Origin: Burkholderiales bacterium
GTDB taxonomy: Bacteria; Pseudomonadota; Gammaproteobacteria; Burkholderiales; SG8-41
Assembly: GCA_019635015.1 (NCBI GenBank)
Contig: JAHCAG010000008.1
Coordinates: forward strand, 1-64,000
Length of the DNA stretch: 64,000 nucleotides
Direction of reading: 5' to 3'
A program made the translations under genes and the position numbers. Numbering within the stretch: position 1 is the stretch's first letter; each line of letters begins with the position of its first letter. Shown here piece by piece: positions 41,475 to 50,106 of this stretch. The notes beneath the pieces are model-generated. The model was not told where the DNA came from and did not search any database. It worked only from the letters and a program-made list of their open reading frames with translations.

Positions 41475-41829
41475 AGGCTTCGGTACGGAAACGCGGCGTG
41501 CAGATCGCCAGAAACACCAGATCAGCCGGGCCGACATTGGCAATGCGCTGGCGCGCCGATGGCGGAATCATCACCACGTCGCCGGCCTGCACCTCCTGCG
41601 GCGGCCAATCGCCGATCTCCATGCGGCCGCTGCCGTCGAGGATCACATAACGCTCGACCGTGTCACGCACCCGGTGCCAGCGCGTGGTGACCCCGGGCTC
41701 GACACGGGCGCGGGCGATCGACATCTCCGGATCGTCCGGAGAGTTGGACAGTTCAAGGATATGACAACGCTCGTCGGTCAGGACTTCGGCTGCGGGATGG
41801 GGGCGCAGGATGGGCGGCTTCGTGTCCAT
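41452..41829 (-). CDS. Single-domain cupin protein
   Basis: A 125-residue cupin. Motif 1 is visible as VEPGVTTRWHRVRDTVERYVILDGSG, with a single His followed by Arg instead of the second His, and motif 2 as AGDVVMIPPSARQRIANVG, where the usual His is Gln/Arg. Metal binding may therefore be weakened. Small cupins of this sort act as isomerases, lyases or ligand-binding proteins. ATG at 41829; no strong ribosome site seen. It is followed by the overlapping secreted protein gene and preceded by the SGNH-fold gene. Confidence 0.82.
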   Translation of the reverse strand: MDTKPPILRPHPAAEVLTDERCHILELSNSPDDPEMSIARARVEPGVTTRWHRVRDTVERYVILDGSGRMEIGDWPPQEVQAGDVVMIPPSARQRIANVGPADLVFLAICTPRFRTEAYEDAEDA

Positions 41830-41869
41830 GGCTACAGTTGCCCCGGGCCACGCCCATGCCACATGATCA

Positions 41870-42661
41870 TCACCGTCCGTAAAATTTTTTCACCGTCTCG
41901 TCGGCCACTTTCTGCAGGAACGCTGCGGTTTCCTTGTCGATCCTGCCGTAGTAGTCATAGGTATTGCCCACCGGTGACTTGCCGTAGACGCTGGCATAGA
42001 CCGTGCACGCCGCGAGATAGGTGCCGATCAGGTCGGGGTGGCTGCCGTCAAAATCCTTGTGCAGCTTGATGTCCGGGCGCTGGCGGTAGGCCTCCTCGAA
42101 AGCAAGACCGACCGGAATCACCAGCGCGCCGACGGCATTGCCCGCCTCGACATACAGCGACTCGACCTTGCGGATCATGTCGGGGCTGGCAAACTTGCTC
42201 GGTTTGACATGGGCATGGGTCATGTAGAGCGCGGTTTTGCCGCCACGTTTGGCGATGACTTCGCTGAACCGTTTGACGTCATCATGGAAACGTTTGATCG
42301 CCGCCTCCGAACTGGTCGTGGTGCTGTTGCCCTGCAGGATCACCAGTTCGAAGGGCTCCTTGATGCCGATGTTGCCCGGCGTGGTCAGGTGTTCGATGTT
42401 GTGATGCCACAGTGGCGCGCCGCCGATGGTCGCGGATTTGTACTGCAGCTTCACTGACGCATCACCCGCCGTCACCAGGCGGCTGACATGATTGTGCAGG
42501 CTGTCACCGTAATAAAGATAACTGTTGCCGACGAACAATACGCGTTTTGGCGTATCGACCTGCGGCTGCTTGACCGCGGGACTGGCGCCATGAACGCCGG
42601 CAACCGGCAGCAGTACGACCAACAACAGGAACTGCAGAAATAAAACCGTGCGTTTCAACAT
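41870..42661 (-). CDS. Secreted SGNH/GDSL-like hydrolase (DUF4886-type)
   Basis: A 263-residue exported protein with a signal peptide (MLKRTVLFLQFLLLVVLLP, cleavage near VHGA). Block I VLFVGNSYLYYGDSLHN supplies the Ser (as GNS). Block III-like ELVILQGNSTTT holds the Asn. Block V appears as DFDGSHPDLIGTYLAA, giving the Asp-x-x-His pair. This fits an SGNH esterase/lipase fold acting in the periplasm. ATG at 42661 preceded by GGGGGTGG. Divergent from the Bug gene at 42834. Substrate unknown. Confidence 0.82.
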   Translation of the reverse strand: MLKRTVLFLQFLLLVVLLPVAGVHGASPAVKQPQVDTPKRVLFVGNSYLYYGDSLHNHVSRLVTAGDASVKLQYKSATIGGAPLWHHNIEHLTTPGNIGIKEPFELVILQGNSTTTSSEAAIKRFHDDVKRFSEVIAKRGGKTALYMTHAHVKPSKFASPDMIRKVESLYVEAGNAVGALVIPVGLAFEEAYRQRPDIKLHKDFDGSHPDLIGTYLAACTVYASVYGKSPVGNTYDYYGRIDKETAAFLQKVADETVKKFYGR

Positions 42662-42833
42662 GGCCACCCCCCTTTTGGGTTTTGTTCCGGCACTCATGCA
42701 GCAACGGCCAATATGTGGGCCGCACCTGAATACCGGTTTTTTTGCAGTAACATTGTTTCACTGGGCACGCTGCCACCGCAATGGGCCGTGCAATAAAAAC
42801 ATCAACAACCAGCCGTACCGGAGGAGACCTGCC

Positions 42834-43841
42834 ATGCACCTTAGCCTGTATTTTTTGTCACCCGGTCGTGCATTTGTGACCCTGCTCTGCGCCGGATGCC
42901 TCGCTTTGGCCGGCACCGCACAGGCGGCGCAATCCGCCCGCGGCGCTTATCCCGAACGCCCCATACGCCTGCTGATCGCCCAGGCCGCCGGCGGCAATGC
43001 CGACATCATCGCCCGCGCGCTGGCTGAGGGCATGTCGGAACGCTTGGGCCAGAATGTGGTCGCCGACAACCGGCCCGGCGCCAGCGGCATCATCGCCACC
43101 GAAATGGCCGTACGCGCCCAGCCCGACGGCTACACGATGCTGCTGGTGCCCAGTTCCTTCGGCGTCAACCCTGCTGCCAACCGCAAGCTGCCCTATGACC
43201 AGTTGCGCGACCTCGCGCCGATCACCCACATCGCCAGCGCACCCAATGTGCTGGTGGTCGGTCCCGCGCTGCCGATCAAATCCGTGGCCGACCTGATCAA
43301 GGCCGCCAAGGCCAGTCCCGGCAAACTCACCTACGGTTCATCGGGTAATCTCGGCTCACCGCACCTTGCCGGCGAACTGTTTGAACTGATGACCAACACT
43401 GACATGGTCCATGTGCCGTACAAAGGCGCGGCCACAGCCATGACCGATCTGATCGGCGGGCGCATTTCGCTGTCCTTTGCCAGCCTGCCCAGTGCCATCG
43501 CGCATGTCCGGGGCGGGCGCCTCACTGCCATTGCCGTCACCAGTGACCGGCGCTTCCCGCTGCTGCCCGATCTGCCCACGCTGTCCGAATCCGGTCTGCC
43601 CGGCTTCGAGACCAGTGCATGGCAGGGCCTGGTCGTTCCGGCAAAAACGCCGCCGGTGATCATCAAGCGCCTCAATTCCGAAGCCGTGGCCGTAATCAAC
43701 CAGCCGGCGATGCGCGATCGCATGGTGCAGAACGGTGCGATTCCGATCGGCAGCACGCCGGAGGAACTGTGGGATTTTGCGCGCAAGCAGATCGAGAAAT
43801 GGGGCAAGGTCATCGAGGCTGCTGGCATAACCCCGATCTAG
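42834..43841 (+). CDS. Bug/TctC-family solute-binding protein
   Basis: A 335-residue periplasmic binding protein with GGAGGAGA before ATG 42834. A long signal peptide (MHLSLYFLSPGRAFVTLLC...) ends near AQAAQ. The ligand-loop region reads YPERPIRLLIAQAAGGNADIIARAL, with AAGGNAD replacing PGGxxD, then DNRPGASGIIATEM and HVPYKGAATAMTDL. It is followed after 67 nt by a CoA-transferase gene, suggesting uptake and CoA activation of one acid. Confidence 0.93.
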   Translation: MHLSLYFLSPGRAFVTLLCAGCLALAGTAQAAQSARGAYPERPIRLLIAQAAGGNADIIARALAEGMSERLGQNVVADNRPGASGIIATEMAVRAQPDGYTMLLVPSSFGVNPAANRKLPYDQLRDLAPITHIASAPNVLVVGPALPIKSVADLIKAAKASPGKLTYGSSGNLGSPHLAGELFELMTNTDMVHVPYKGAATAMTDLIGGRISLSFASLPSAIAHVRGGRLTAIAVTSDRRFPLLPDLPTLSESGLPGFETSAWQGLVVPAKTPPVIIKRLNSEAVAVINQPAMRDRMVQNGAIPIGSTPEELWDFARKQIEKWGKVIEAAGITPI

Positions 43842-43908
43842 GCTTTCGCTTTTCGCTCATCATTCATCACTCATCGCTCATCACTTACTTTCGACCGGAG
43901 CATCCAGC

Positions 43909-45096
43909 GTGGCAAATAATACCGGCCCCCTCTCCCGTTTCACCGTCCTCGACCTCACCCGCGCCCGCTCCGGCCCCACCGCCGTGCGCCAGCTCGCCGA
44001 CTGGGGTGCAAAAGTCATCAAGATCGAGGAACTTGGCGAACAGGACGGCGACGGCAGTCCCTTCGACAAACGCCATGGCCCCGATTTCCAGAATCTGCAT
44101 CGCAACAAGCGCAGCATCACGCTGAATTTAAAGTCCCCCGAAGGCCTCGCGGTGTTCAAAAAAATGGCCGCCAGCGCGGATGTCATCGTCGAGAACTACC
44201 GGCCGAAAGTGAAAAACCGCCTGGGCATCGACTACGAAACCATACGCAAGATCAACCCGCGCATCGTCTACGGCAGCATCAGCGGCTTCGGCCAGGACGG
44301 TCCCTACGCCGACCGCCCCGGCCTTGACCAGGTGGCACAGGGCATGAGCGGCCTGATGTCGGTCACCGGTTTGCCGGGACAGGGTCCGGTGCGCGCCGGA
44401 ATTGCCATCGGCGACTCCAGCGCGGGGATGTACCTCGCCTTCGGCATCGTCACCGCGCTGCTCGAGCGCGAGCACACCGGCGAAGGGCAATGGGTGCATA
44501 CCTCCCTGCTCCAGGCACTGATTGCGATGACCGATTTCCAGGCTGCCCGCTGGACCGTCAGCAATGAAATCGCCGGACAGGCCGGCAACAACCACCCCAC
44601 TGCGATACCCACCGGCACTTACAAAACGGCAGATGGCCACATCAACATCGCCGGCAGCGGCACCCTGTTCAATCGGCTGTGCGCAGCCGTTGGCCTTCCC
44701 GATCTGCCGAACAACCCCGACTACTCATCATCAAAAATTCGCCTGAAAAACCGCGAAGCCCTGAACAAGCTCATCGCCGCGCAGATCGAAAAGAAAACCT
44801 CCGCGGAATGGATAGAAGCATTGAACAAGGCCGGCGTGCCCTGCGGCCCGATCTACAGGATCAATGAAGTGTTTGCCGATCCGCAGGTGCAGCACCTGGG
44901 CATTGCAGCACCCGTAAAACATTACAAACTGGGTGACATCAAGGTGGTGAAGAATGGCATCAACTTTTCGAAAACGCCGTTTGCAGTGCGGAATGCGGCG
45001 CCGGACCGGGGAGCAGAGACGGATGCGATTCTCAGGGAGTACGGCTACAGCGAGGTGGAGATCGCAGAGATGAAAACCGCAGGCGCCGCCGCATGA
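43909..45096 (+). CDS. CaiB/BaiF family III CoA-transferase
   Basis: A 395-residue CoA-transferase. It begins at GTG 43909 with CGGAG upstream. FTVLDLTRARSGPTAVRQLADWG opens the fold. HRNKRSITLNLKSPEG contacts CoA, and the catalytic Asp is in DRPGLDQVAQGMSGLM. The C-terminal half has PTAIPTGTYKTADGHINIA. It differs clearly from the other two CoA-transferases in the window, so the three were not produced by local duplication. It probably activates the ligand of the adjacent Bug protein. Confidence 0.93.
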   Translation: MANNTGPLSRFTVLDLTRARSGPTAVRQLADWGAKVIKIEELGEQDGDGSPFDKRHGPDFQNLHRNKRSITLNLKSPEGLAVFKKMAASADVIVENYRPKVKNRLGIDYETIRKINPRIVYGSISGFGQDGPYADRPGLDQVAQGMSGLMSVTGLPGQGPVRAGIAIGDSSAGMYLAFGIVTALLEREHTGEGQWVHTSLLQALIAMTDFQAARWTVSNEIAGQAGNNHPTAIPTGTYKTADGHINIAGSGTLFNRLCAAVGLPDLPNNPDYSSSKIRLKNREALNKLIAAQIEKKTSAEWIEALNKAGVPCGPIYRINEVFADPQVQHLGIAAPVKHYKLGDIKVVKNGINFSKTPFAVRNAAPDRGAETDAILREYGYSEVEIAEMKTAGAAA

Positions 45097-45172
45097 ACAT
45101 GGGCGGCGCGGGGTTTTCCCCGGGGACGAAGTGCGGCGGGAGACAGTCCTGCCCTGCCCCTGTTCATTCACC

Positions 45173-46432
45173 TCAGGTCACACCGGCCGCATGGAGGGCA
45201 GAACCCGGCCGCTGGTGCCGCGGCAGCCACAGCGCCAGCGGAATCGCAAGGAAACCGATCCCGGAAGCAACAAGAATGGCCGAAGTGTAGTTGCCCGAGT
45301 GGTCGAACAGCGCACCGCCGATCCAGCCACCCAGCGCCATGCCGGTGCTGCCACCGATCATCTGGAACGAAAAGATTGAACTCAGCGGCGCCTTGGGGCC
45401 GAACATCTGCCGGTTGATGATCGGAAATCCGACCATTTCTCCGCCGTAACAGATGCCGAAAATCACCGCGAAGACGTAGAAGTGCCATGCCTCCGTGGCA
45501 AACAGCAGCAGCAGGATCGACAGGCTCTGGCCGAAGATCACGCCCGAGAGAATGGTGCGTCCGCCGAAACGCTCGGTGAGCAGCGAGAAGCCGAAACGAC
45601 TGAAGATCGATACCCCGGCGATGGTACTCAGCACCCCCGCCGCCTGCAGGCCCGGAATCCCGTGGTGGGTGGCCATTGAAACGCCGTGCGCAAGAATCAC
45701 CGCATGCCCGGCGCAGCCGAGGTGGTGGCATCCCATCAGCAGCCACACCGGCTTGCGGGACAGCACAGAACGCAGGTTGACTGCCACACCGGAAGACTGT
45801 TTTTCCTTTGCCGCATCTCCTGCACCGTAGGCGGTCAGCCCCATCTCGGCCGGGCTGGTCCGTATGAACCAGGAAAAAAGCAGCAGAACCACGCCGAAGG
45901 CCAGACCGATTGCCAGGAAGGCAGACTCCCAGCCGCGATTCTCGATCATCCAGCGGAACAGCAATGCGAAAACCACCGGGCCGAGCCCCAGGCCGGCCCA
46001 GTAGATACCCAGCGCAAGCCCCATTTTCTCGTTGAACCAGCGGGTGATGATGACCGGCAGCAGCACCACAAAAGCCGCGTTGCCGAGAGCGCCGACAAAC
46101 ACGCCGTAGATGACGTAGAGATGCCACAGTTCCTGGATCATCCCGAGCATCACGGTGCCTGCGGAAATCATCAGCGACGCGCCGAGCATCAGCGAGCGCG
46201 CGCTGTAACGGTCGCCGAGCCAGCCGAATATCAGCATCGCGGGCATGCTGCAGAGGAAGGCCAGCGAATAGGCCAGCCCGATATCGCCGCGTTTCCAGTC
46301 GAATTTTTCGACCAGTGGATCGACAAGCACGGCGAACGAAGCCGAATCGGCGCGGCTGACGACACCCAGCACGCAGGCTGCCGCCAGAATGATCCAGGCG
46401 TGATGCAGGCCGGGTTTCCGGAGCCCTGTCAT
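45173..46432 (-). CDS. MFS transporter (oxalate/formate antiporter-like)
   Basis: A 419-residue inner-membrane carrier with about 12 transmembrane segments. MFS signatures are visible as FGWLGDRYSARSLML in the loop after helix 2, and SLLTERFGGRTIL in the matching loop of the second half. Helix 1 starts HHAWIILAAACVLGVVSRADSASF, as in OxlT-like monocarboxylate carriers. The ATG at 46432 follows GGGGAG. It lies downstream of TcuB and TcuA on the same strand, in the place of TcuC (tricarballylate carrier), and may import their substrate. Confidence 0.9.
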   Translation of the reverse strand: MTGLRKPGLHHAWIILAAACVLGVVSRADSASFAVLVDPLVEKFDWKRGDIGLAYSLAFLCSMPAMLIFGWLGDRYSARSLMLGASLMISAGTVMLGMIQELWHLYVIYGVFVGALGNAAFVVLLPVIITRWFNEKMGLALGIYWAGLGLGPVVFALLFRWMIENRGWESAFLAIGLAFGVVLLLFSWFIRTSPAEMGLTAYGAGDAAKEKQSSGVAVNLRSVLSRKPVWLLMGCHHLGCAGHAVILAHGVSMATHHGIPGLQAAGVLSTIAGVSIFSRFGFSLLTERFGGRTILSGVIFGQSLSILLLLFATEAWHFYVFAVIFGICYGGEMVGFPIINRQMFGPKAPLSSIFSFQMIGGSTGMALGGWIGGALFDHSGNYTSAILVASGIGFLAIPLALWLPRHQRPGSALHAAGVT

Positions 46433-46481
46433 CGGATTACTCCCCAAGGAGGACTGACGCGCTGAGACGCGTCATCTCAAT

Positions 46482-46510
46482 AAGTATTTGTTTTTAAATA
46501 CTATTTTACT
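46482..46510. repeat. AT-rich element, copy E
   Basis: AAGTATTTGTTTTTAAATAC then TATTTTACT, starting at the TcuB stop codon and lying upstream of the MFS gene. Shares AAGTATTTGTTTTTA with 40982. Confidence 0.55.
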
Positions 46511-47648
46511 CAGGCGCAATACCAGGTACCGGGCGCCTCCGTTCGAGGTGGTAACGCACCAGCGCCATCAGCCGGTACATGCCGTGCACGAACTTGCCGT
46601 AGGGCATGGTCAGGAACAGCGCCAGCACGAAGCCGAGGTGCACGGCCAGCCAGGTGCCCATCGCGCCGGTTTCGCGCCAGATCATCAGGCCGAGACCGGT
46701 CAGGCTGATCATGAACAGCAGCACCAGCAATCCGGCATCCATGCCGTCCTGCGAGCGATAGGCCAGATCCGGATCCCGCTTCGCCTTGATCCACAACAGC
46801 CCCGCCGGCCCGATCAGCAGGCCGATGCCGCCGAGGGTGCCGAGAAGCTTCGGCAGGCTGATGTACGGATACGGCGCCGGATAGTCGAGCACATAGTGGT
46901 AAACCGTGGCGACGCTGGTCGCCGCAAGGCACAGCAGGAAACCGTAGAACGTGAAATGGTGGAAGATGCGGCGCGCGAAGGACTTCTGCTCGGTCGGATA
47001 GGTGCAGCCCTCCCCGCCGCCGCCGAGATTCTTCAGCGTGAAGGCGTCGTGCAGGCCTTCCGCCAGCGGCTTTTTGACGAAGTCCGCCAGTTCCTCGCCC
47101 ATGTACGGCCAGAAGCGGATGAAGCCCATGAACAGAGCCACCATCGCGAACGCAAACACCGCGCCGAACATGCCGGCCATCAGGTTGTGCGGCATCAGCG
47201 CGTAGAAAGATCCCTGCTCGACACTGTGCGCGGCGAAGAAGCGGTCCGGGTTGCCCAGCGCGCCGGCGATCCAGAACAGCAGTGCGATGCTGAAGGCCGA
47301 AATCAGGCTCACCGCGACGCCGTTGTTGTCATAGAGCTTCCCGAGGAAGCCCGGCCAGGCGTAGCGGCGGTAGGTTTCACCGCGCACCCGCGCCATCAGC
47401 CGCGGCACGTTGACCTGGAATTCATGCGGCGGCGAGAACTGGCAGGCATAGAGGCAGGAGCCGCAGTTGTGGCAGAGGTTGCCGAGGTAATGGATGTCGT
47501 TCTCGGTGAACTCGAGGCGGCGCGCCATCGCCGGGAACATCGCGCAGAAACCCTCGCAGTAGCGGCAGGCATTGCAGACGCGCAGCACACGCTGCGCGTC
47601 CTCGATCAGCGCGTCGAGGGGCATCGGTTTCTCATCAGCCGCGTACAT
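46506..47648 (-). CDS. tcuB: Tricarballylate utilisation electron-transfer protein TcuB
   Basis: A 380-residue membrane-bound iron-sulfur protein. The soluble N-terminus has two Cys clusters, CNACRYCEGFC and CHNCGSCLYAC, for two [4Fe-4S] centres. Several hydrophobic helices follow (FSIALLFWIAGAL, MFGAVFAFAMVALFMGF, AGLLVLLFMISLTGLG). Several His residues (HNLM, RRIFHHFTFYG, VYHYVLD, VHLGF) may bind haem. It re-oxidises the FADH2 of TcuA and passes electrons to the quinone pool. It overlaps the 3' end of tcuA by 14 nt and has GAGGAGG before its ATG. Confidence 0.92.
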   Translation of the reverse strand: MYAADEKPMPLDALIEDAQRVLRVCNACRYCEGFCAMFPAMARRLEFTENDIHYLGNLCHNCGSCLYACQFSPPHEFQVNVPRLMARVRGETYRRYAWPGFLGKLYDNNGVAVSLISAFSIALLFWIAGALGNPDRFFAAHSVEQGSFYALMPHNLMAGMFGAVFAFAMVALFMGFIRFWPYMGEELADFVKKPLAEGLHDAFTLKNLGGGGEGCTYPTEQKSFARRIFHHFTFYGFLLCLAATSVATVYHYVLDYPAPYPYISLPKLLGTLGGIGLLIGPAGLLWIKAKRDPDLAYRSQDGMDAGLLVLLFMISLTGLGLMIWRETGAMGTWLAVHLGFVLALFLTMPYGKFVHGMYRLMALVRYHLERRRPVPGIAPE

Positions 47649-49032
47649 GTTTTGCCGCCTCCTCGCCTGCGATGCGTCCGAACGTGGTGCCGATGGACAT
47701 GCCGATGCCCGCCAGGTACCCCTTGCCCAATACGTTTCCTGCCATGATCTCTCCGGCCGCGAAAATGTTTTTGCAGGGCTTGTCGTCCTGCAGGATCATC
47801 CGCGACTTGTCATCGACGGTGACCCCGAGATAGGTGAAGGTGATGCCGGGCCGCAGCGGGTAGCCGAAGTACGGCGCGGTGTCGATCTTCTGCGCCCAGT
47901 GGGTCTTTGCCGGCGTGATGCCTTCGGTGACGCAGTCGTCCTGGATCGTGTGGTCGAAGGTGCCGGTGCGCACTGCGGCGTTGAACTCGCGCACGGTTTT
48001 TTCCAGGGCATCCGGATTCAGCTCCAGCTTCGCCGCCAGCTCGCGCAGGGAACTCGCGCGGATCGGCGGATACACCGGCGGCATGAATTTGCCCATGACC
48101 TTGGCATCGACGATCGAGTAGCCGATCTGGTCGGGCTGCCCCGCCACCAGCCGTCCCCAGATCGCATAACGCTTGGGCCAGAAGTCCTCACCCTCGTCGT
48201 AGAAACGCTCGGCATTCTTGTTGACGACGATGCCGAGTGAGACCGCGTCGACACGGGTGATGATGCCGCCGTCGTATTTCGGTGAACGCGCGTCGATCGC
48301 CACGCAGTGGCCCTGCAGCGGATCGCTGATCTGCTTGGCGCCTTTCGCCAGCAGCAGCTTCAGGATGTCGCCGCGGTTGTAGGGCGTGCCGCGCACGAGG
48401 AAATTTTTCGCCGCCGGACCCCAGGCCTCCTCCAGCCATTCGAGGTTGGCCTGGAAGCCGCCGCAGGCGATGACCACGGCCTTTGCACGCACCTGGTGCG
48501 TCTCGCCGCCGAGGGTGAAAGTCGCCGACTTGAAGCTGTCGCCTTCAATTTCGATGTCCGTGACCTGCGCTTCGTAGTGGACCTCGACACCAAGCCGTTC
48601 CGCCGAATCGTAATAGGCATTGACCAGCGCCTTGCCGCCGCCGAGAAAGAAGGCATTGGTGCGGGACAGGTGCAGCGTGCCGCCCAGCGGCGGCTGGAAA
48701 CGCACGCCGTGTTTCATCATCCACGGCCGGCATGACGAGGTGTGATGCAGCACGATGCGCGCCAGCTTCTCGCTGGTCAGGCCGCCAGTGACCTTCAGCA
48801 GATCCTGCCAGTATTCCTCTTCCGGATAGGCCCCGGTGAGGATGTCCTGCGGCTCTTCGTGCATGCAGCGCAGGTTGCGGGTGTGGCGGCTGTTGCCGCC
48901 GCGGAAGTGTTTCGGCGCGCCTTCGAGCAGGATCACGCTGCATCCGGCCTCGCGCGCCATCAGCGCCGCACACAGCGCCGCGTTGCCGCCGCCGACAACG
49001 AGCAGGTCCCAGGTCTTGGAAGTGTCCAGCAT
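47635..49032 (-). CDS. tcuA: FAD-dependent tricarballylate dehydrogenase TcuA
   Basis: A 465-residue flavoprotein of the fumarate-reductase/succinate-dehydrogenase group that oxidises tricarballylate to cis-aconitate. DLLVVGGGNAALCAALMAREAG binds FAD. GGNSRHTRNLRCMHEEP, the mid-region ACGGFQANLEWLEEAWG, and the C-terminal AGEIMAGNVLGKGYLAGIGMSIG match TcuA/CobZ-type enzymes. The ATG at 49032 aligns with family starts; an 18-codon extension is possible but unrelated. Operon with tcuB; no LysR-type TcuR gene is present in the window. Related 2-substituted tricarboxylates could also be substrates. Confidence 0.92.
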   Translation of the reverse strand: MLDTSKTWDLLVVGGGNAALCAALMAREAGCSVILLEGAPKHFRGGNSRHTRNLRCMHEEPQDILTGAYPEEEYWQDLLKVTGGLTSEKLARIVLHHTSSCRPWMMKHGVRFQPPLGGTLHLSRTNAFFLGGGKALVNAYYDSAERLGVEVHYEAQVTDIEIEGDSFKSATFTLGGETHQVRAKAVVIACGGFQANLEWLEEAWGPAAKNFLVRGTPYNRGDILKLLLAKGAKQISDPLQGHCVAIDARSPKYDGGIITRVDAVSLGIVVNKNAERFYDEGEDFWPKRYAIWGRLVAGQPDQIGYSIVDAKVMGKFMPPVYPPIRASSLRELAAKLELNPDALEKTVREFNAAVRTGTFDHTIQDDCVTEGITPAKTHWAQKIDTAPYFGYPLRPGITFTYLGVTVDDKSRMILQDDKPCKNIFAAGEIMAGNVLGKGYLAGIGMSIGTTFGRIAGEEAAKHVRG

Positions 49033-49116
49033 GGAGTGGGCTTTCGGCTCTCGAAAAAAGGTGCGCGAATTATACCTGCGCGCCACGCCGCGCCCACCCC
49101 CGCAATCGGGTACGGC

Positions 49117-49986
49117 TCACATCGTGAACAACTCGTCCACGGCAAAGCGCCGCGGGATCAGCCCCTGGCGGAACGCATGGTGGATGATCAGGTCAAGGCT
49201 CGGCCGCAGCGCCTCGATGCCGGACTGGATGCTGTCCGCGCCGGGCATGTCCGGCGCGCACGCCGCACTCTGCTGCAGCAGGCGCAGCACTTCATCCGCC
49301 ACCCAGGGTTGTGCCCGTGCAAGGTCGCGGTGCAGCACCATCACATGGTTCAGCGGCCGCGCGTCATGGCGCCCGCGCCAGCGCGCCAGCGCCGCCGCGG
49401 GATCGGGAATCACCGGCGCGAGCATGCCGTCTTTCTGGTCAGATACCGAAACCACGCCGGCATCAAGCTCACCGGCCCGCAGCATGCCGACCAGCGTCTT
49501 GCCGGCCGGCGCGCGGCTGATGTTGGCAGGTTCCACACACTCCGGAACATGCGGATCCTCGAAGGCGACCCACCGGATGCTGTCGAGGTCCACGCCATAG
49601 TCCTCGGCGAGAATGCCGCGCACCCAGGTTACCGTGGTCACGGAATGCGCGCGGATGCCGACGCGTTTTCCGGCCAGATCGCCCGGCCCGATCCGGCCGC
49701 GGGCCGTGTTGTACGCCAGGCAGGGATGCGGCGGTATCGCCATCACCACGGTCGGCAGCAGCGTCAGCAGCTTGCCGTGGGCCAGAGCCTGCAGATAGGT
49801 CACGATCGCCAGTTCAGCCACGTCGAACTCGCCCCGCACCACGGCCTTGAAGGCGTTTTGCGGCAGTTTGACGTCGGCGAAATCGAACGTGAGCCGCGGC
49901 GTCACCACCGCGCCCGATTTCAGGGCAGCGGTGTTGGGGTAATCGCCAAGCAGCGTTTTCACCCTCAGGGCCTGTACAGCCGTCAT
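49117..49986 (-). CDS. PBP-fold protein, 4,5-dihydroxyphthalate decarboxylase-like, no signal peptide
   Basis: A 289-residue protein with a periplasmic-binding-protein fold but starting MTAVQALRVKTLLGDYPNTAALK, with no export signal. Similar stretches are FDVAELAIVTYLQALAHGK, IPPHPCLAYNTARGRIGPGDLAGKRVGI and NISRAPAGKTLVGMLRAGELDAGV. This architecture is shared by Pht5-type 4,5-dihydroxyphthalate decarboxylase and by cytosolic sensors. GGGAGGGAGGA precedes ATG 49986. It is divergent from the Bug gene at 50107 and follows the TcuA start region. A cytosolic decarboxylase is the preferred reading; an orphan ABC binding protein with an unusual export route is the alternative. Confidence 0.78.
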   Translation of the reverse strand: MTAVQALRVKTLLGDYPNTAALKSGAVVTPRLTFDFADVKLPQNAFKAVVRGEFDVAELAIVTYLQALAHGKLLTLLPTVVMAIPPHPCLAYNTARGRIGPGDLAGKRVGIRAHSVTTVTWVRGILAEDYGVDLDSIRWVAFEDPHVPECVEPANISRAPAGKTLVGMLRAGELDAGVVSVSDQKDGMLAPVIPDPAAALARWRGRHDARPLNHVMVLHRDLARAQPWVADEVLRLLQQSAACAPDMPGADSIQSGIEALRPSLDLIIHHAFRQGLIPRRFAVDELFTM

Positions 49987-50106
49987 GCTCCGTCCTCCCT
50001 CCCTCAGCGCGCCGCGGCATCATGCAAGGGATGCCGGGCGCTCGTATAATCCGCGGCAGGCCGCCAATTCGAGCAGCTCCGGAAGATACCACTGGAGGAA
50101 GCCGCA

